A DNA stretch of 56,943 nt from assembly GCA_002347365.1 (NCBI GenBank), contig DDWT01000003.1, positions 1 through 56,943 of the forward strand. The letters run 5' to 3'. A program made the translations under genes and the position numbers. Under the pieces are notes generated by a model. It searched no databases, had not been told where the DNA came from, and saw only the letters and a list, made by a program, of their open reading frames with translations. Below, piece after piece: positions 48,824 through 56,676 of the stretch (positions are counted from its first letter, which is position 1; each line of letters begins with the position of its first letter). This stretch comes from Actinobacteria bacterium UBA2279. Lineage in GTDB: Bacteria > Actinomycetota > Coriobacteriia > Anaerosomatales > Anaerosomataceae.

Positions 48824-49747
48824 CTACGCTGCCGGATCTCCGGCGAGTGACTGCACCTCGATGTAGATGCGGCTCACGTCGGGGTGTTCAGCGCCGATCG
48901 CGCGTTCGATGCGGTGGATCGCCTCGTGGATCGCCTCGGCCCCCAACGAGGGCTTGAAGACAACCTCCAGGTTGACGAGCAGTGCATGCGGGCCCATGTA
49001 CAACGTGAGGATGTCGCCGGCCCGCTCGACCGCCTCGTCAGCTTCAATGATCCTGCGGAGGCTTGCGATGCCTTCGGGCTCCATGCCCTCGCCGAGCAGG
49101 AGGCCTTTCGTTTCCACTACCAGGATGAACGCCACGCTCATCAGGATGATGCCGATGACGATAGAGGCCCCTCCATCGAAGTAGGGGTTCTCGAACAGAT
49201 GGCCGAGAAAGACACCTATGAACGCGACGATGAGGCCGAGCATGGCGGCGGAGTCCTCGAATACCACAGTGTAGAGACTGGGGTCCTTGCCCTTGCGGAT
49301 GAACTCCCATGCGCCCATCTCGCCCTTGGCCTTCCAGAAGTGACGCAACGCGACTGAGAACGACCAGCCTTCGACCGCCATGGCGAATGCGAGTACGAGG
49401 TAGTTCACTGTCGGGTTCTCAAGCGCACTGGGGTGATACAGGTGGCTGATGCCTTCGTAGACCGACATGCCACCGCCGATGCCGAAGATCGAGACTGCGA
49501 CCAGAAGGCTCCAGAAGTAGAGCTCCTTGCCATGGCCGAAGGGATGCCCTTCGTCGTCAGGGATCGCGCTCTTCTTCAGCCCTACGAGCAGCAGCCCGCC
49601 GTTGCCCGTGTCGACCAGCGAATGGATGCCCTCGGCGATCATCGCCGAGCTCCCCGTTATCGCCGCAGCGGCGAACTTGCTGATCGCGACGATGAGGTTG
49701 CCCACCACCGCTGCGATGACTGCGCCCTTCGATTCACCCGATGCCAT
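48824..49747 (-). CDS. Cation diffusion facilitator family transporter
   Basis: The 307-residue protein has six transmembrane segments and CDF motifs: AIAAVVGNLIVAISKFAAA, MIAEGIHSLVDTGNGGLLL with the first metal-site Asp/His area, HPFGHGKELYFWSL, and FEDSAAMLGLIVAF in helix 5. The C-terminal cytoplasmic domain is NLEVVFKPSLGAEAIHEAIHRIE and so on. It probably exports a divalent metal using the proton gradient. ATG at 49747 has AAAAGGAG upstream; the longer frame adds non-homologous residues. Confidence 0.9.
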   Translation of the reverse strand: MASGESKGAVIAAVVGNLIVAISKFAAAAITGSSAMIAEGIHSLVDTGNGGLLLVGLKKSAIPDDEGHPFGHGKELYFWSLLVAVSIFGIGGGMSVYEGISHLYHPSALENPTVNYLVLAFAMAVEGWSFSVALRHFWKAKGEMGAWEFIRKGKDPSLYTVVFEDSAAMLGLIVAFIGVFLGHLFENPYFDGGASIVIGIILMSVAFILVVETKGLLLGEGMEPEGIASLRRIIEADEAVERAGDILTLYMGPHALLVNLEVVFKPSLGAEAIHEAIHRIERAIGAEHPDVSRIYIEVQSLAGDPAA

Positions 49748-49914
49748 TGCAGCTCCTTTTCGCTCGTGGTTCTTCATGTCTGGTTGCGACCGCCTCGCGA
49801 TGCACGCAAGGATGCGAGGCATTCGGAATCATACGGCTCGACGATGACGCAGTCACGTCCGTCCCGGTCTTCGGTGTCGTATCGTGGGCATAGAACACTG
49901 AGCCCGGGAGGTAC

Positions 49915-50394
49915 GTGTCCGACATGCATGCGATCCTCACACGACCGATGGTACTCCAGCGCTGCGGGTCTGCCCTTGTCGTCGTGGCGATGACGTTGTT
50001 GGCGGGCTGTGCTCAAGCCGGTCTCGCGCAGGAGACGGTATCGCTCGGCGGACATGAGTTGCGCGTGTGGACCGCCGATTCGCCTGATGAGCAGAGCCGG
50101 GGCCTCAGCGATTTCGACGGGCTGGCCGACGGCGAGGGGATGCTGTTCGTGTTCGCCGAGCCATCTTTCCCGGTCTTCGGCATCAAGGACGTGAGTTTCC
50201 CCATTGAGGTAGTCTTCGTCGCCGAGGACGGGCGCGTGAGCGCCATCGAACCGCTGTCGCCGGGGGAGAGCGAGCGGCGCGTTACCAGTGATACGCCATC
50301 GCTCCACGCCATCGAGCTGCCACAGGGTTGGTGTGCCGGCAAAGGGGTGAGCGTGGGCAGCGTGTTGGAGCGGGACTCCGGGGTATACCCCTAG
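49915..50394 (+). CDS. DUF192 family lipoprotein
   Basis: The 159-residue protein has a signal segment with the lipobox LLAGC and a DUF192 domain: DSPDEQSRGLSDFDGLADGEGMLFVF (seen in parts EQSRGLSDF and GMLFVF), then FPIEVVFVAEDGRV and PLSPGESERR. The family's FWMKNT box is FGIKDV here. Start GTG 49915 (GGGAGG close before it) or ATG 49924; both keep the signal. Role unknown. Confidence 0.85.
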   Translation: MSDMHAILTRPMVLQRCGSALVVVAMTLLAGCAQAGLAQETVSLGGHELRVWTADSPDEQSRGLSDFDGLADGEGMLFVFAEPSFPVFGIKDVSFPIEVVFVAEDGRVSAIEPLSPGESERRVTSDTPSLHAIELPQGWCAGKGVSVGSVLERDSGVYP

Positions 50395-50843
50395 CGTTTC
50401 TCCATCCACACGAGTGTGAGCGCGTCATTGATGATCTGGCGGCGTGTCTCGGAAAACCCGAGCGAGTGGTAGAGCCCCAGCGTTTCCTCGCTGCGGTGCC
50501 CCGTGAACAGGGAGAACCCGGTGGCTGCGGGAAAGCGCTTCTCGAGTTCGGTAGCCAGCGCCCGTCCGATCCCGCGCCCCTGCATGAGCGGTTCGACCAC
50601 CAGGCGCGCGACATAGCAGCTGCCGTCATCTTGCGGGATTCCCTGGACAGAGCCGACGATGCGGCCGCTCTCGATCGCCTTCAGCACGATGCCGCTCGCG
50701 TAGACCGCGCGATGCTCCTCGAGAGTCTCGGCAAGCGGGGGTAGATTCGGGTCCCCGTACTGCTCGCCGACGGATCCGAACGCACGCTTGATGAGTGCGA
50801 GTGTCTCGGCGGCGTCATCAACACTGGCGCGTTCGATGCGCAT
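50391..50843 (-). CDS. GNAT family N-acetyltransferase
   Basis: The 150-residue protein has the GNAT fold: an N-terminal MRIERASVDDAAETLALIKRAF strand-helix (seen as RASVDDAAETL), CYVARLVVEPLMQGRGIGRALATELE with the acetyl-CoA-binding V-x-P-x-x-Q-G-R-G-I-G/A loop, and GLYHSLGFSETRR near the end. It acetylates an unknown amine. It overlaps the DUF192 stop tail to tail by 4 bp (CTAG). Confidence 0.9.
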   Translation of the reverse strand: MRIERASVDDAAETLALIKRAFGSVGEQYGDPNLPPLAETLEEHRAVYASGIVLKAIESGRIVGSVQGIPQDDGSCYVARLVVEPLMQGRGIGRALATELEKRFPAATGFSLFTGHRSEETLGLYHSLGFSETRRQIINDALTLVWMEKR

Positions 50844-50883
50844 GTATATCCTCCCGGCTCAGGCTGAGAGGTAGCGTAGCAGA

Positions 50884-51036
50884 CTACAGGTACTGTGGAC
50901 GCCCGTACGGGCCGTGCACGTGTCGTTCTTTGGGCTGGATGCGCGTGAGCCTTGAAACCTCGATGCTGTGCTGCAGTGCCGCGGCGAAGGCGTAGTGTCC
51001 GGGGCGTTTGCGTGGTCTCTTCGAGCTGCGATGCAT
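50884..51036 (-). CDS. Small basic protein, hypothetical
   Basis: A 50-residue frame (ATG 51036, GGGAGG 11 nt upstream) encodes a very basic N-terminus (HRSSKRPRKRPGHYAF) followed by an amphipathic helix (AALQHSIEVSRLTRI) and a GPYGRPQYL tail. It is not in a family I can name. Composition and ribosome site suggest a real nucleic-acid-binding small protein. The intergenic stretch 50844-51246 holds otherwise only the terminator at 51093. Confidence 0.5.
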   Translation of the reverse strand: MHRSSKRPRKRPGHYAFAAALQHSIEVSRLTRIQPKERHVHGPYGRPQYL

Positions 51037-51092
51037 GCTGCGATCGACCTCCCGTTCTGCCGACGATCGACTCTTGCTCGGGCATACAGAAA

Positions 51093-51116
51093 CACCCGCG
51101 ACGGGGGTCGCGGGTG
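51093..51116 (-). terminator. 10-bp terminator downstream of the DUF5677 gene
   Basis: CACCCGCGAC and GTCGCGGGTG pair perfectly around a 4-nt loop; on the minus strand TTTCTGT follows. It ends the 52739-51247 operon or, lying just before the small basic protein, could act as a leader terminator for it. Confidence 0.65.
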
Positions 51117-51246
51117 CGGCTTCAGCGGAGAGAGGAGTGAGTGAGGGGAGTGCCCCGGCGCTGCAAGCGCGTCGCCGGTTGAGGCGGAGAGTGGGTGTCC
51201 GAGAGGTCCCCATCACCGTCCATGATAGCGCGCGATACTCCGTTCG

Positions 51247-51996
51247 TCACCCCCGATCAGAGACGGGCGGAGGACCCTCCATCAGTCCGCAGGCCGCATA
51301 CACCGCGCGTTCGGCCTGCTCGAGTGCGGATAGATCGAGTGACACGCCAAGCGCCCTCGCGCGCTCGGCGGTGGTCAGGACAACGGTTATCGCGTTGCAC
51401 AGTGTGATGTCCGCCTGGGCCGGGGACGGCTTGTAGAGCGCCTCGATCGTGCCGTCAGCGTACGTCCTCGCGTAGCTCGGGCTGCTCGACGTGTTGCCAT
51501 GAGCCCTGTCCGAGAGCACCGGATACACGAAGTCAAGATACTCGGCGATCCCGGGCGTCACGCGGTCTGCCTTCTCGGCCATCTGGAACAAAGACAGTCG
51601 TGTCCATCGTGCGAATCGCGGGCGCTCTACAGTGTCGGCGATGTCGTGGCCGTTGGCCTTCGCCAGCAGTTCCAGACTCTGTGCCAGGCGTGGGTTCTCG
51701 AAGGTGAGCCAGGCCTCCGCCAGCTTCTCCGGTTTGGTGGAGATGTAGCTGAGCGTGACGACGTCTTCGACCATGGTGCGGAGCATCGTCTGAGCCTCGA
51801 CGGCGTATCCCGCTTTGCACAGGATCTGAACTGCATTGAGATTGCGCGCTCCGCGGATCAAGAAGAGCGAACCGACGAATGCCTGGGTGGTGCGCTCGAA
51901 CTCGAGTCCTTCGTCGAGCCAGCCGAAAGCTATCCGCACTCCGGCTTCACCTGCGGCGATCAGATCGTTGAAGCGGCTGGCTTTGTCCGGAGTCAC
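51247..51996 (-). CDS. DUF5677-like helical protein
   Basis: The 249-residue protein resembles DUF5677: a helical bundle with ILCKAGYAVEAQTMLRTMVEDVVTL, YISTKPEKLAEAWLTFENPR and a Tyr/His-rich SDRAHGNTSSSP segment. Function unknown. GTG at 51996 overlaps the upstream membrane-protein stop (GTGA), so the two are coupled and may act together. Confidence 0.65.
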   Translation of the reverse strand: MTPDKASRFNDLIAAGEAGVRIAFGWLDEGLEFERTTQAFVGSLFLIRGARNLNAVQILCKAGYAVEAQTMLRTMVEDVVTLSYISTKPEKLAEAWLTFENPRLAQSLELLAKANGHDIADTVERPRFARWTRLSLFQMAEKADRVTPGIAEYLDFVYPVLSDRAHGNTSSSPSYARTYADGTIEALYKPSPAQADITLCNAITVVLTTAERARALGVSLDLSALEQAERAVYAACGLMEGPPPVSDRG

Positions 51997-52739
51997 GCGG
52001 TGACCTCCACACGGGCATGCGCATCAAGCGGATTGGTGCGCACGGCGAGCGAGAACAGATACGGGTAGGAGTTCTGGAGGTGCTCGAGATGCTCCACCCA
52101 TTCGACCGAGAGTGTGGCAAGTGCCCGCTTGAGATCGCCGGACAGGTGCGCGAGATCGCTCGCGGGAAGCGCATCGATGTCGGTGCGATACTCGAGTTCT
52201 TCGGCAAGATGGAAGACGGCCCACAACGAGTCGGTGAATGACTCATGTTCGAGCAGGTTCGGGTTCTCCAGCAGGCGCAGCAGGAAGTCCCGCTTGGACA
52301 CCAGGAACTCTCGCAGCGCGCCAAGGTCGCCGCGGCTGGCGTCTATCTTGAAGTCGTAGGCGCCGACTTCTCGTATGGCGTTGGCGTACTCCTTGTGCGT
52401 CCACGACGCCTTGACCACCAGGTCGTCTCGGACACCCTCTACGTTGTCGCTGAATGCAGCGAGTCTGCCGAGAAGCCCGGTCCCCACTTCCGAGAAGAAC
52501 GCGCCGATGACCATGTTGAGCTTGTAGAGCATCTCGCGCTTGGAGCGGCTCTCCAGCAACTGGTGCAGCACCATGGTGACCAGCAGTACTTCGAGAGGCA
52601 GGAACGCTATGTCGTGCACGGTGTAGATCGCTATGTGGTGGAAGTCGTGGAAGAGCAGGTAGTGGATGACGTACATGAAAGCCGAGCTGGCGACGAGGAT
52701 AGCGCCGAGCCTGACCCGCCAGCTCTTGAACAGTTTCAC
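51993..52739 (-). CDS. Membrane-anchored hypothetical protein
   Basis: The 248-residue protein has two N-terminal transmembrane helices (about 8-30, 40-62; LGAILVASSAFMYVIHYLLF, DIAFLPLEVLLVTMVLH) and a long cytoplasmic helical domain with RSKREMLYKLNMVIGAFFSEVG. The first helix region is His-rich (HYLLFHDFHH). Not recognised by name. It starts at 52739 and is coupled to the DUF5677-like gene. Confidence 0.65.
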   Translation of the reverse strand: MKLFKSWRVRLGAILVASSAFMYVIHYLLFHDFHHIAIYTVHDIAFLPLEVLLVTMVLHQLLESRSKREMLYKLNMVIGAFFSEVGTGLLGRLAAFSDNVEGVRDDLVVKASWTHKEYANAIREVGAYDFKIDASRGDLGALREFLVSKRDFLLRLLENPNLLEHESFTDSLWAVFHLAEELEYRTDIDALPASDLAHLSGDLKRALATLSVEWVEHLEHLQNSYPYLFSLAVRTNPLDAHARVEVTA

Positions 52740-52847
52740 GGCGGTGCCCCTTTCCAGGTGGGTCGCAGGTCATTTCGCGGTTGAGGCAATCATACCCGAG
52801 CGAGGGTATACACCTGCTAGGAGTCGATACTGACCAGGAGGTCTGCA

Positions 52848-53162
52848 ATGCATATCCGTTCCCGGGTGATCGTGATGCTCTGCGTGTTCGCCCTTGCAGG
52901 CGTGGCTCTCACGGCATGCGGCAGCAGTTCTGAGCCCGCGACCGCTCCACTGCCGGATGAGGGAGTCGTCGGCCAGCAGATGCTGGACGGTGAGACGCTG
53001 GTGGGGGAACGCTGCATCGTGTGCCACGACTTACAGCGCGTTGATGATGCCAGCTACGACGACGTCGGCTGGGAGGCTACCGTCGACCGCATGATCGGCA
53101 AGGGCGCGGAGCTAACCGAGGAGGAACAGGCTGCGGTTATCGAGTACCTGTCGAACCGCTAG
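52848..53162 (+). CDS. Monoheme cytochrome c-like lipoprotein
   Basis: The 104-residue protein has a signal peptide with the lipobox LTACG (Cys24), a low-complexity linker, and a small cytochrome-like domain with GERCIVCHDLQRV (CxxCH) and the C-terminal LTEEEQAAVIEYLSNR helix typical of c-type cytochrome domains. It is probably an extracytoplasmic electron shuttle that could partner the multiheme cytochrome encoded 6 kb away; this is inference. AGGAGG precedes the ATG. Confidence 0.8.
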   Translation: MHIRSRVIVMLCVFALAGVALTACGSSSEPATAPLPDEGVVGQQMLDGETLVGERCIVCHDLQRVDDASYDDVGWEATVDRMIGKGAELTEEEQAAVIEYLSNR

Positions 53163-53237
53163 CAACTTCGGTTTGCGCTCAGCCCCTCGGGGCGGCATAA
53201 TCGGCGGGCGCATCTTCCGGCTCACAAAGGAGACGTA

Positions 53238-54116
53238 ATGATGACCGGCCACGCCGATTGCGTTGCTGACAACGAGGTCGTTCACCAGCTTTTCGATCTT
53301 CCGCTGACGCGCCTTAGTGTGGGCGTGTTCGGCGACGGACCTCCCCTCATCATCGTCCCGGCGACGATATCGCTGATCGACGACTGGGAGCCGCTGATCC
53401 GCTACATCGGAAGACGCTATCGCGTTCACTTCTTCGAACTGCCCGGTTACGGCAACAGCGAGCCGTTCGCGCAGCCGTTCTCCAGTCAGCTGGTGGCAGA
53501 GTCAGTCGGCCATCTGGCCGATGCCATTGGTGCAGAGCGGTTCTCCTTGCTTGGCTTCTCATTCGGCGGGGCGCTGACCATGCGCACCCTCCAGGTGCAC
53601 GAGGACAGGGTGGATCGCGTAGCGCTGCTTGCGCCATTCGTCGGCCATGAGTGTCTTCGCCATTCACGCGCGAAGTTGCTCGCGTTGAGGGCTGCATTGT
53701 TCGCGATGCGCTCGCGTCATGTCAGACACGGCACCGCCGATGCGCTGCGGTCCAGGGTCGGCACCACTGCCCTCGCCTGGTTCATGAAGACGGTTGGCAA
53801 GTTCGAGACATCTGCGGACTTGAGCCTTCGCCTCGAGAGCTTCACTGTCTACTCGATCGACGCACTCATCGCCCAGGTGGACGAGATACTGACTGTTCCC
53901 GGTGAGTCACTTGCGGGTCCCTATCGAGTTCCATGCCTCTTCGGCATGTCCGTGAACGACCCGCTACTCGATTTCGGCGTGAGCCAACGGTTCGCCGAGG
54001 CCAACTTCCCCGACCTGACCGAGGACCATTGGACGATGCCGTGGCATGCCGCACCGGTGCCGTACACTGTCGAGGACTACGAGCGTGAGTATCATGCGCT
54101 CCTCGAATGGGAGTGA
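53238..54116 (+). CDS. Alpha/beta hydrolase
   Basis: The 292-residue protein has the alpha/beta hydrolase core: a VHFFELPGYGNSEPF loop, the nucleophile elbow GFSFGG (Ser108), FGMSVNDPLLDF with the acidic residue and a C-terminal histidine in TEDHWTMPWHAA. Substrate unknown. AAGGAGA precedes tandem ATG codons at 53238 and 53241, so either could be the start. Confidence 0.88.
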   Translation: MMTGHADCVADNEVVHQLFDLPLTRLSVGVFGDGPPLIIVPATISLIDDWEPLIRYIGRRYRVHFFELPGYGNSEPFAQPFSSQLVAESVGHLADAIGAERFSLLGFSFGGALTMRTLQVHEDRVDRVALLAPFVGHECLRHSRAKLLALRAALFAMRSRHVRHGTADALRSRVGTTALAWFMKTVGKFETSADLSLRLESFTVYSIDALIAQVDEILTVPGESLAGPYRVPCLFGMSVNDPLLDFGVSQRFAEANFPDLTEDHWTMPWHAAPVPYTVEDYEREYHALLEWE

Positions 54117-54165
54117 CTGCCTGCCGGGGTATGTACCTGGAGGTAACCGAGGGAAGGGACCCAAG

Positions 54166-54693
54166 ATGATCGAGAACGAGCAACACGAGCACGTCACGAA
54201 GGTGACGCTCGATGACCTTGAGACGGGCGACACGAGCGTCGAGACCAGCGCGATCGGATCGCTGACCGGACGGGACGTCACCATCTCCGTATCCGCTGTC
54301 GGCGGCGTGAACGCGAGCGGTGGCGTCCGTATGGAGCGCTCAGGTGCGGCCGGTGTCTTGAGTGCGGGTGACGTAGAGCTTCAGCAAGCGGGGGCCGGCG
54401 TTCTTCTGGTCGGCGGGGATGTCGCGATCGAGCGAGGTGGCGCGCAGTGGATGCTCTCGGCCGGCGACATCGCGGTCGAGACCGGCGGCGCCCTTGCGAT
54501 TGCCGCACGCAGTGTGAGCATCAAAGAGGGCTGGGTTGGCATCGTGGCCTCGCCCCACGCTGAGATCGCCGAGGGCGTGCGGGTCGTTCTCGACCCCAAA
54601 GGAGCGGCCATCTTCGGCGCGGCGCTCGGCAGCATGATCGCGCTGGGCATAGCGCTCGCCATACGGTGGCGCTCAAGGTGGGTCTGCGAGTAG
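54166..54693 (+). CDS. Membrane-anchored protein with 16-residue beta-solenoid-like repeats
   Basis: The 175-residue protein has a polar N-terminus, about six repeats of 16 residues from about residue 35 to 135 (for example GDVELQQAGAGVLLVG, GDVAIERGGAQWMLSA, GDIAVETGGALAIAAR), and a C-terminal transmembrane segment (GAAIFGAALGSMIALGIALAIR) ending in basic residues. The repeat pattern with G-D-V/I-x-V/I suggests a right-handed beta-helix like bactofilin-type polymers. ATG at 54166 with GGGAAGGG upstream. Not recognised as a named family. Confidence 0.7.
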   Translation: MIENEQHEHVTKVTLDDLETGDTSVETSAIGSLTGRDVTISVSAVGGVNASGGVRMERSGAAGVLSAGDVELQQAGAGVLLVGGDVAIERGGAQWMLSAGDIAVETGGALAIAARSVSIKEGWVGIVASPHAEIAEGVRVVLDPKGAAIFGAALGSMIALGIALAIRWRSRWVCE

Positions 54694-54702
54694 GGAGCAG
54701 GC

Positions 54703-55665
54703 GTGGGATCGGTGCGTGTCGGTACCTGTTCGTGGGCCGACAAGACGATGGTAGAGGCGTGGTATCCGCCTGAGGCGAGGACCGCCGAGGCGCGACTCAG
54801 ATACTATGCCCGGCGTTTCGACACCGTTGAGGCCGACGCCCCTTTCTACGGCATCCCCGATCCGAAGGTGGCCGAGAACTGGGCGGGGCGCACGCCGGAC
54901 GGTTTCCGCTTCCACGTGAAGGCGTTCGGCCTGATGACCCAACACTCCGTGGAGGAACGGATGCTGCACCCTGCACTGCGGGAGTGCAGGTTCGAGGTCA
55001 GCGACCGCGGGAGAGTACACCACCCGTCCTCGCGCATGGTCGACCGCAGCTTCGAGCTGTTCGGAGAGTTCATTGCGCCGTTGCGCACCGCCGACAAGCT
55101 CGGTGGCGTGCTCATGCAGTTCCCGCTGCACTTCTCCGCGCTCGACAAACATCAGCGTGACGAGAACCTCGGCTATATCCAGCACGCGCACGAACGGCTC
55201 GAGGGCGTCCGGATGCTCGTCGAGTTCAGGCATCCATCGTGGGTGGCCGATGAGAACCTCATGCCGACGCTGGCATTCCTCGCGGACCGCGAGATCGCGT
55301 TCGTCAGCGTGGACGCCCCGCAGTTCCCCGACCGCTCCACGATGCCGCCGGTCACCGCGGTGACCGCCCCCTGGGCATATGTTCGGCTACACGGCCGCAA
55401 TCGTGATACGTACTTCGGGCGCAACGTGTCGGCGGCGGATCGGTTCGACTACCTCTACACCTCGGAAGAGCTGCAGGAGTGGGCGCCACGCGTACGCGAA
55501 CTTGCTTCTGATGCCGAGACGACCTGGGTGATGTTCAACAACTGCAAACACGACTACGCGCCGAGAAACGCCAGAGAGATGGCCGAGATACTCGCCGATC
55601 TGGTGGAACCGGGCGTTCCCGGGGCGGCTTCACCGGATGGCGCGCAGCTAGACCTGGGCATCTAG
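54703..55665 (+). CDS. DUF72 (YecE) family protein
   Basis: The 320-residue protein has the DUF72 TIM-barrel pattern: VRVGTCSWADKTMVEAWYPP, RFDTVEADAPFYGIP, FRFHVKAFGLMTQH, VLMQFPLHF, LVEFRHPSW and YVRLHGRN, with a C-terminal MFNNCKHDYAPRNA. Function unknown, though the family has a conserved pocket. GTG start with GGGAGCAGG upstream, 9 bp after the repeat protein. Confidence 0.92.
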   Translation: MGSVRVGTCSWADKTMVEAWYPPEARTAEARLRYYARRFDTVEADAPFYGIPDPKVAENWAGRTPDGFRFHVKAFGLMTQHSVEERMLHPALRECRFEVSDRGRVHHPSSRMVDRSFELFGEFIAPLRTADKLGGVLMQFPLHFSALDKHQRDENLGYIQHAHERLEGVRMLVEFRHPSWVADENLMPTLAFLADREIAFVSVDAPQFPDRSTMPPVTAVTAPWAYVRLHGRNRDTYFGRNVSAADRFDYLYTSEELQEWAPRVRELASDAETTWVMFNNCKHDYAPRNAREMAEILADLVEPGVPGAASPDGAQLDLGI

Positions 55666-55905
55666 TCGCGTTCGGCAGCCCAGTCGGCGAACCAGCCATC
55701 TGCCAGTGCGTCCACGAGCACGTGTGAGCGAGCTGCGACCACCCGGGGATCTGCCACACCCGGCAGCGAGCGCGCTGTCGAGTGAGCGTCGCAGCAGCTC
55801 CTGCTCGATCGCCAACTCGACGAGCTGACGACTGCGTCGCCATCCGCGTCGACGAGCGAAGATGACGTCGGAGCCGATGTCGCCCAGGTATCCCCACTCG
55901 AACAA
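55662..55905 (-). pseudogene. Frameshifted gene fragment, hypothetical
   Basis: One minus-strand frame encodes FEWGYLGDIGSDVIFARRRG followed by RQLVELAIEQELLRRSLDS; after about 55775 a plausible continuation in the next frame is SLPGVADPRVVAARSHVLVD and ends ADWAAERD. No proper start or ribosome site is visible, and the terminator of the ABC operon lies just upstream. It reads as a decayed or misassembled gene rather than an intact one. Confidence 0.45.
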
Positions 55906-55948
55906 GGGGCTTGGTACGGAGACGGGTGCGGTCTTCGAGTCGCGCAGG

Positions 55949-55974
55949 AAAGGGTAGCCCTCGGGCTACCCTTT
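55949..55974 (-). terminator. Terminator overlapping the ABC ATPase stop
   Basis: AAAGGGTAGCC and GGCTACCCTTT form an 11-bp stem with a 4-nt loop; the TAG inside the stem is the stop codon of the ATPase gene. TTTCC follows on the minus strand. Confidence 0.75.
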
Positions 55975-56676
55975 CGGCGCCAGATACTCGTTTCGCACAT
56001 CCTGGACCAGTTCGCCGTCAAGTACCTCAAGGATGCGATCGGTCTGCTGCGCGATCCGTCGGTCGTGCGTGACGATGAGGAACGTCGTGCCGAGCTCGGC
56101 GTTGATCTCACGGAAGAGCTTGTAGACCGCTTCGGTGTTGGTTGTGTCCAGATTACCCGTGGGCTCATCGGCCAGAATGAGTTTCGGACGATTCATGAGC
56201 GCTCGCCCGATCGCCACCCGCTGTTTCTGCCCACCCGATAAGGCGTTGGCGTTCTTATCTCCGAGTCCATCGAGGCCGAGCAGCGCCAGGGTCTCAAACG
56301 CACGATCCTTCTCGGCAGCATCGATCGTCTGTCCGCGGATAGCCGCCGGCATCGTGAGGTTCTCCCACACGCTGAACTCGGGCAGCAGGTAGTGGAACTG
56401 GAACACAAAGCCGAGAAGCCCGTTGCGGAGGACCGCGCGATCCTTCTTCGCAAGCAAGGCGGTGTCCGTGCCCTCGTAGCGGACGCTGCCGCTCGTGGGG
56501 GTGTCGAGCAGGCCGAGCAGGTTCAGCAGCGTGGACTTGCCGGAGCCCGACTGCCCCACGATGCTGGCGAACTCACCTTGTTCGAGTGTGAAGCTGACGT
56601 CTTTGAGGGCGCGGGTTGCGATTTCCCCTTCGCCGTAGACCTTCTCGAGTGAAGTTGCGACCAGCAGCTCAGCCAT
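55966..56676 (-). CDS. ABC transporter ATP-binding protein (LolD/MacB type)
   Basis: The 236-residue ATPase has Walker A GQSGSGKS at about 41-48, the Q-loop FVFQFHYLLPEFSVWEN typical of LolD/MacB, signature LSGGQKQR, Walker B LILADEPTGNLD and the H-loop IVTHDRR. It pairs with the FtsX-like permease encoded just upstream (8-bp overlap). Such systems export or extract lipoproteins, peptides or drugs; substrate unknown. Confidence 0.93.
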   Translation of the reverse strand: MAELLVATSLEKVYGEGEIATRALKDVSFTLEQGEFASIVGQSGSGKSTLLNLLGLLDTPTSGSVRYEGTDTALLAKKDRAVLRNGLLGFVFQFHYLLPEFSVWENLTMPAAIRGQTIDAAEKDRAFETLALLGLDGLGDKNANALSGGQKQRVAIGRALMNRPKLILADEPTGNLDTTNTEAVYKLFREINAELGTTFLIVTHDRRIAQQTDRILEVLDGELVQDVRNEYLAPKG

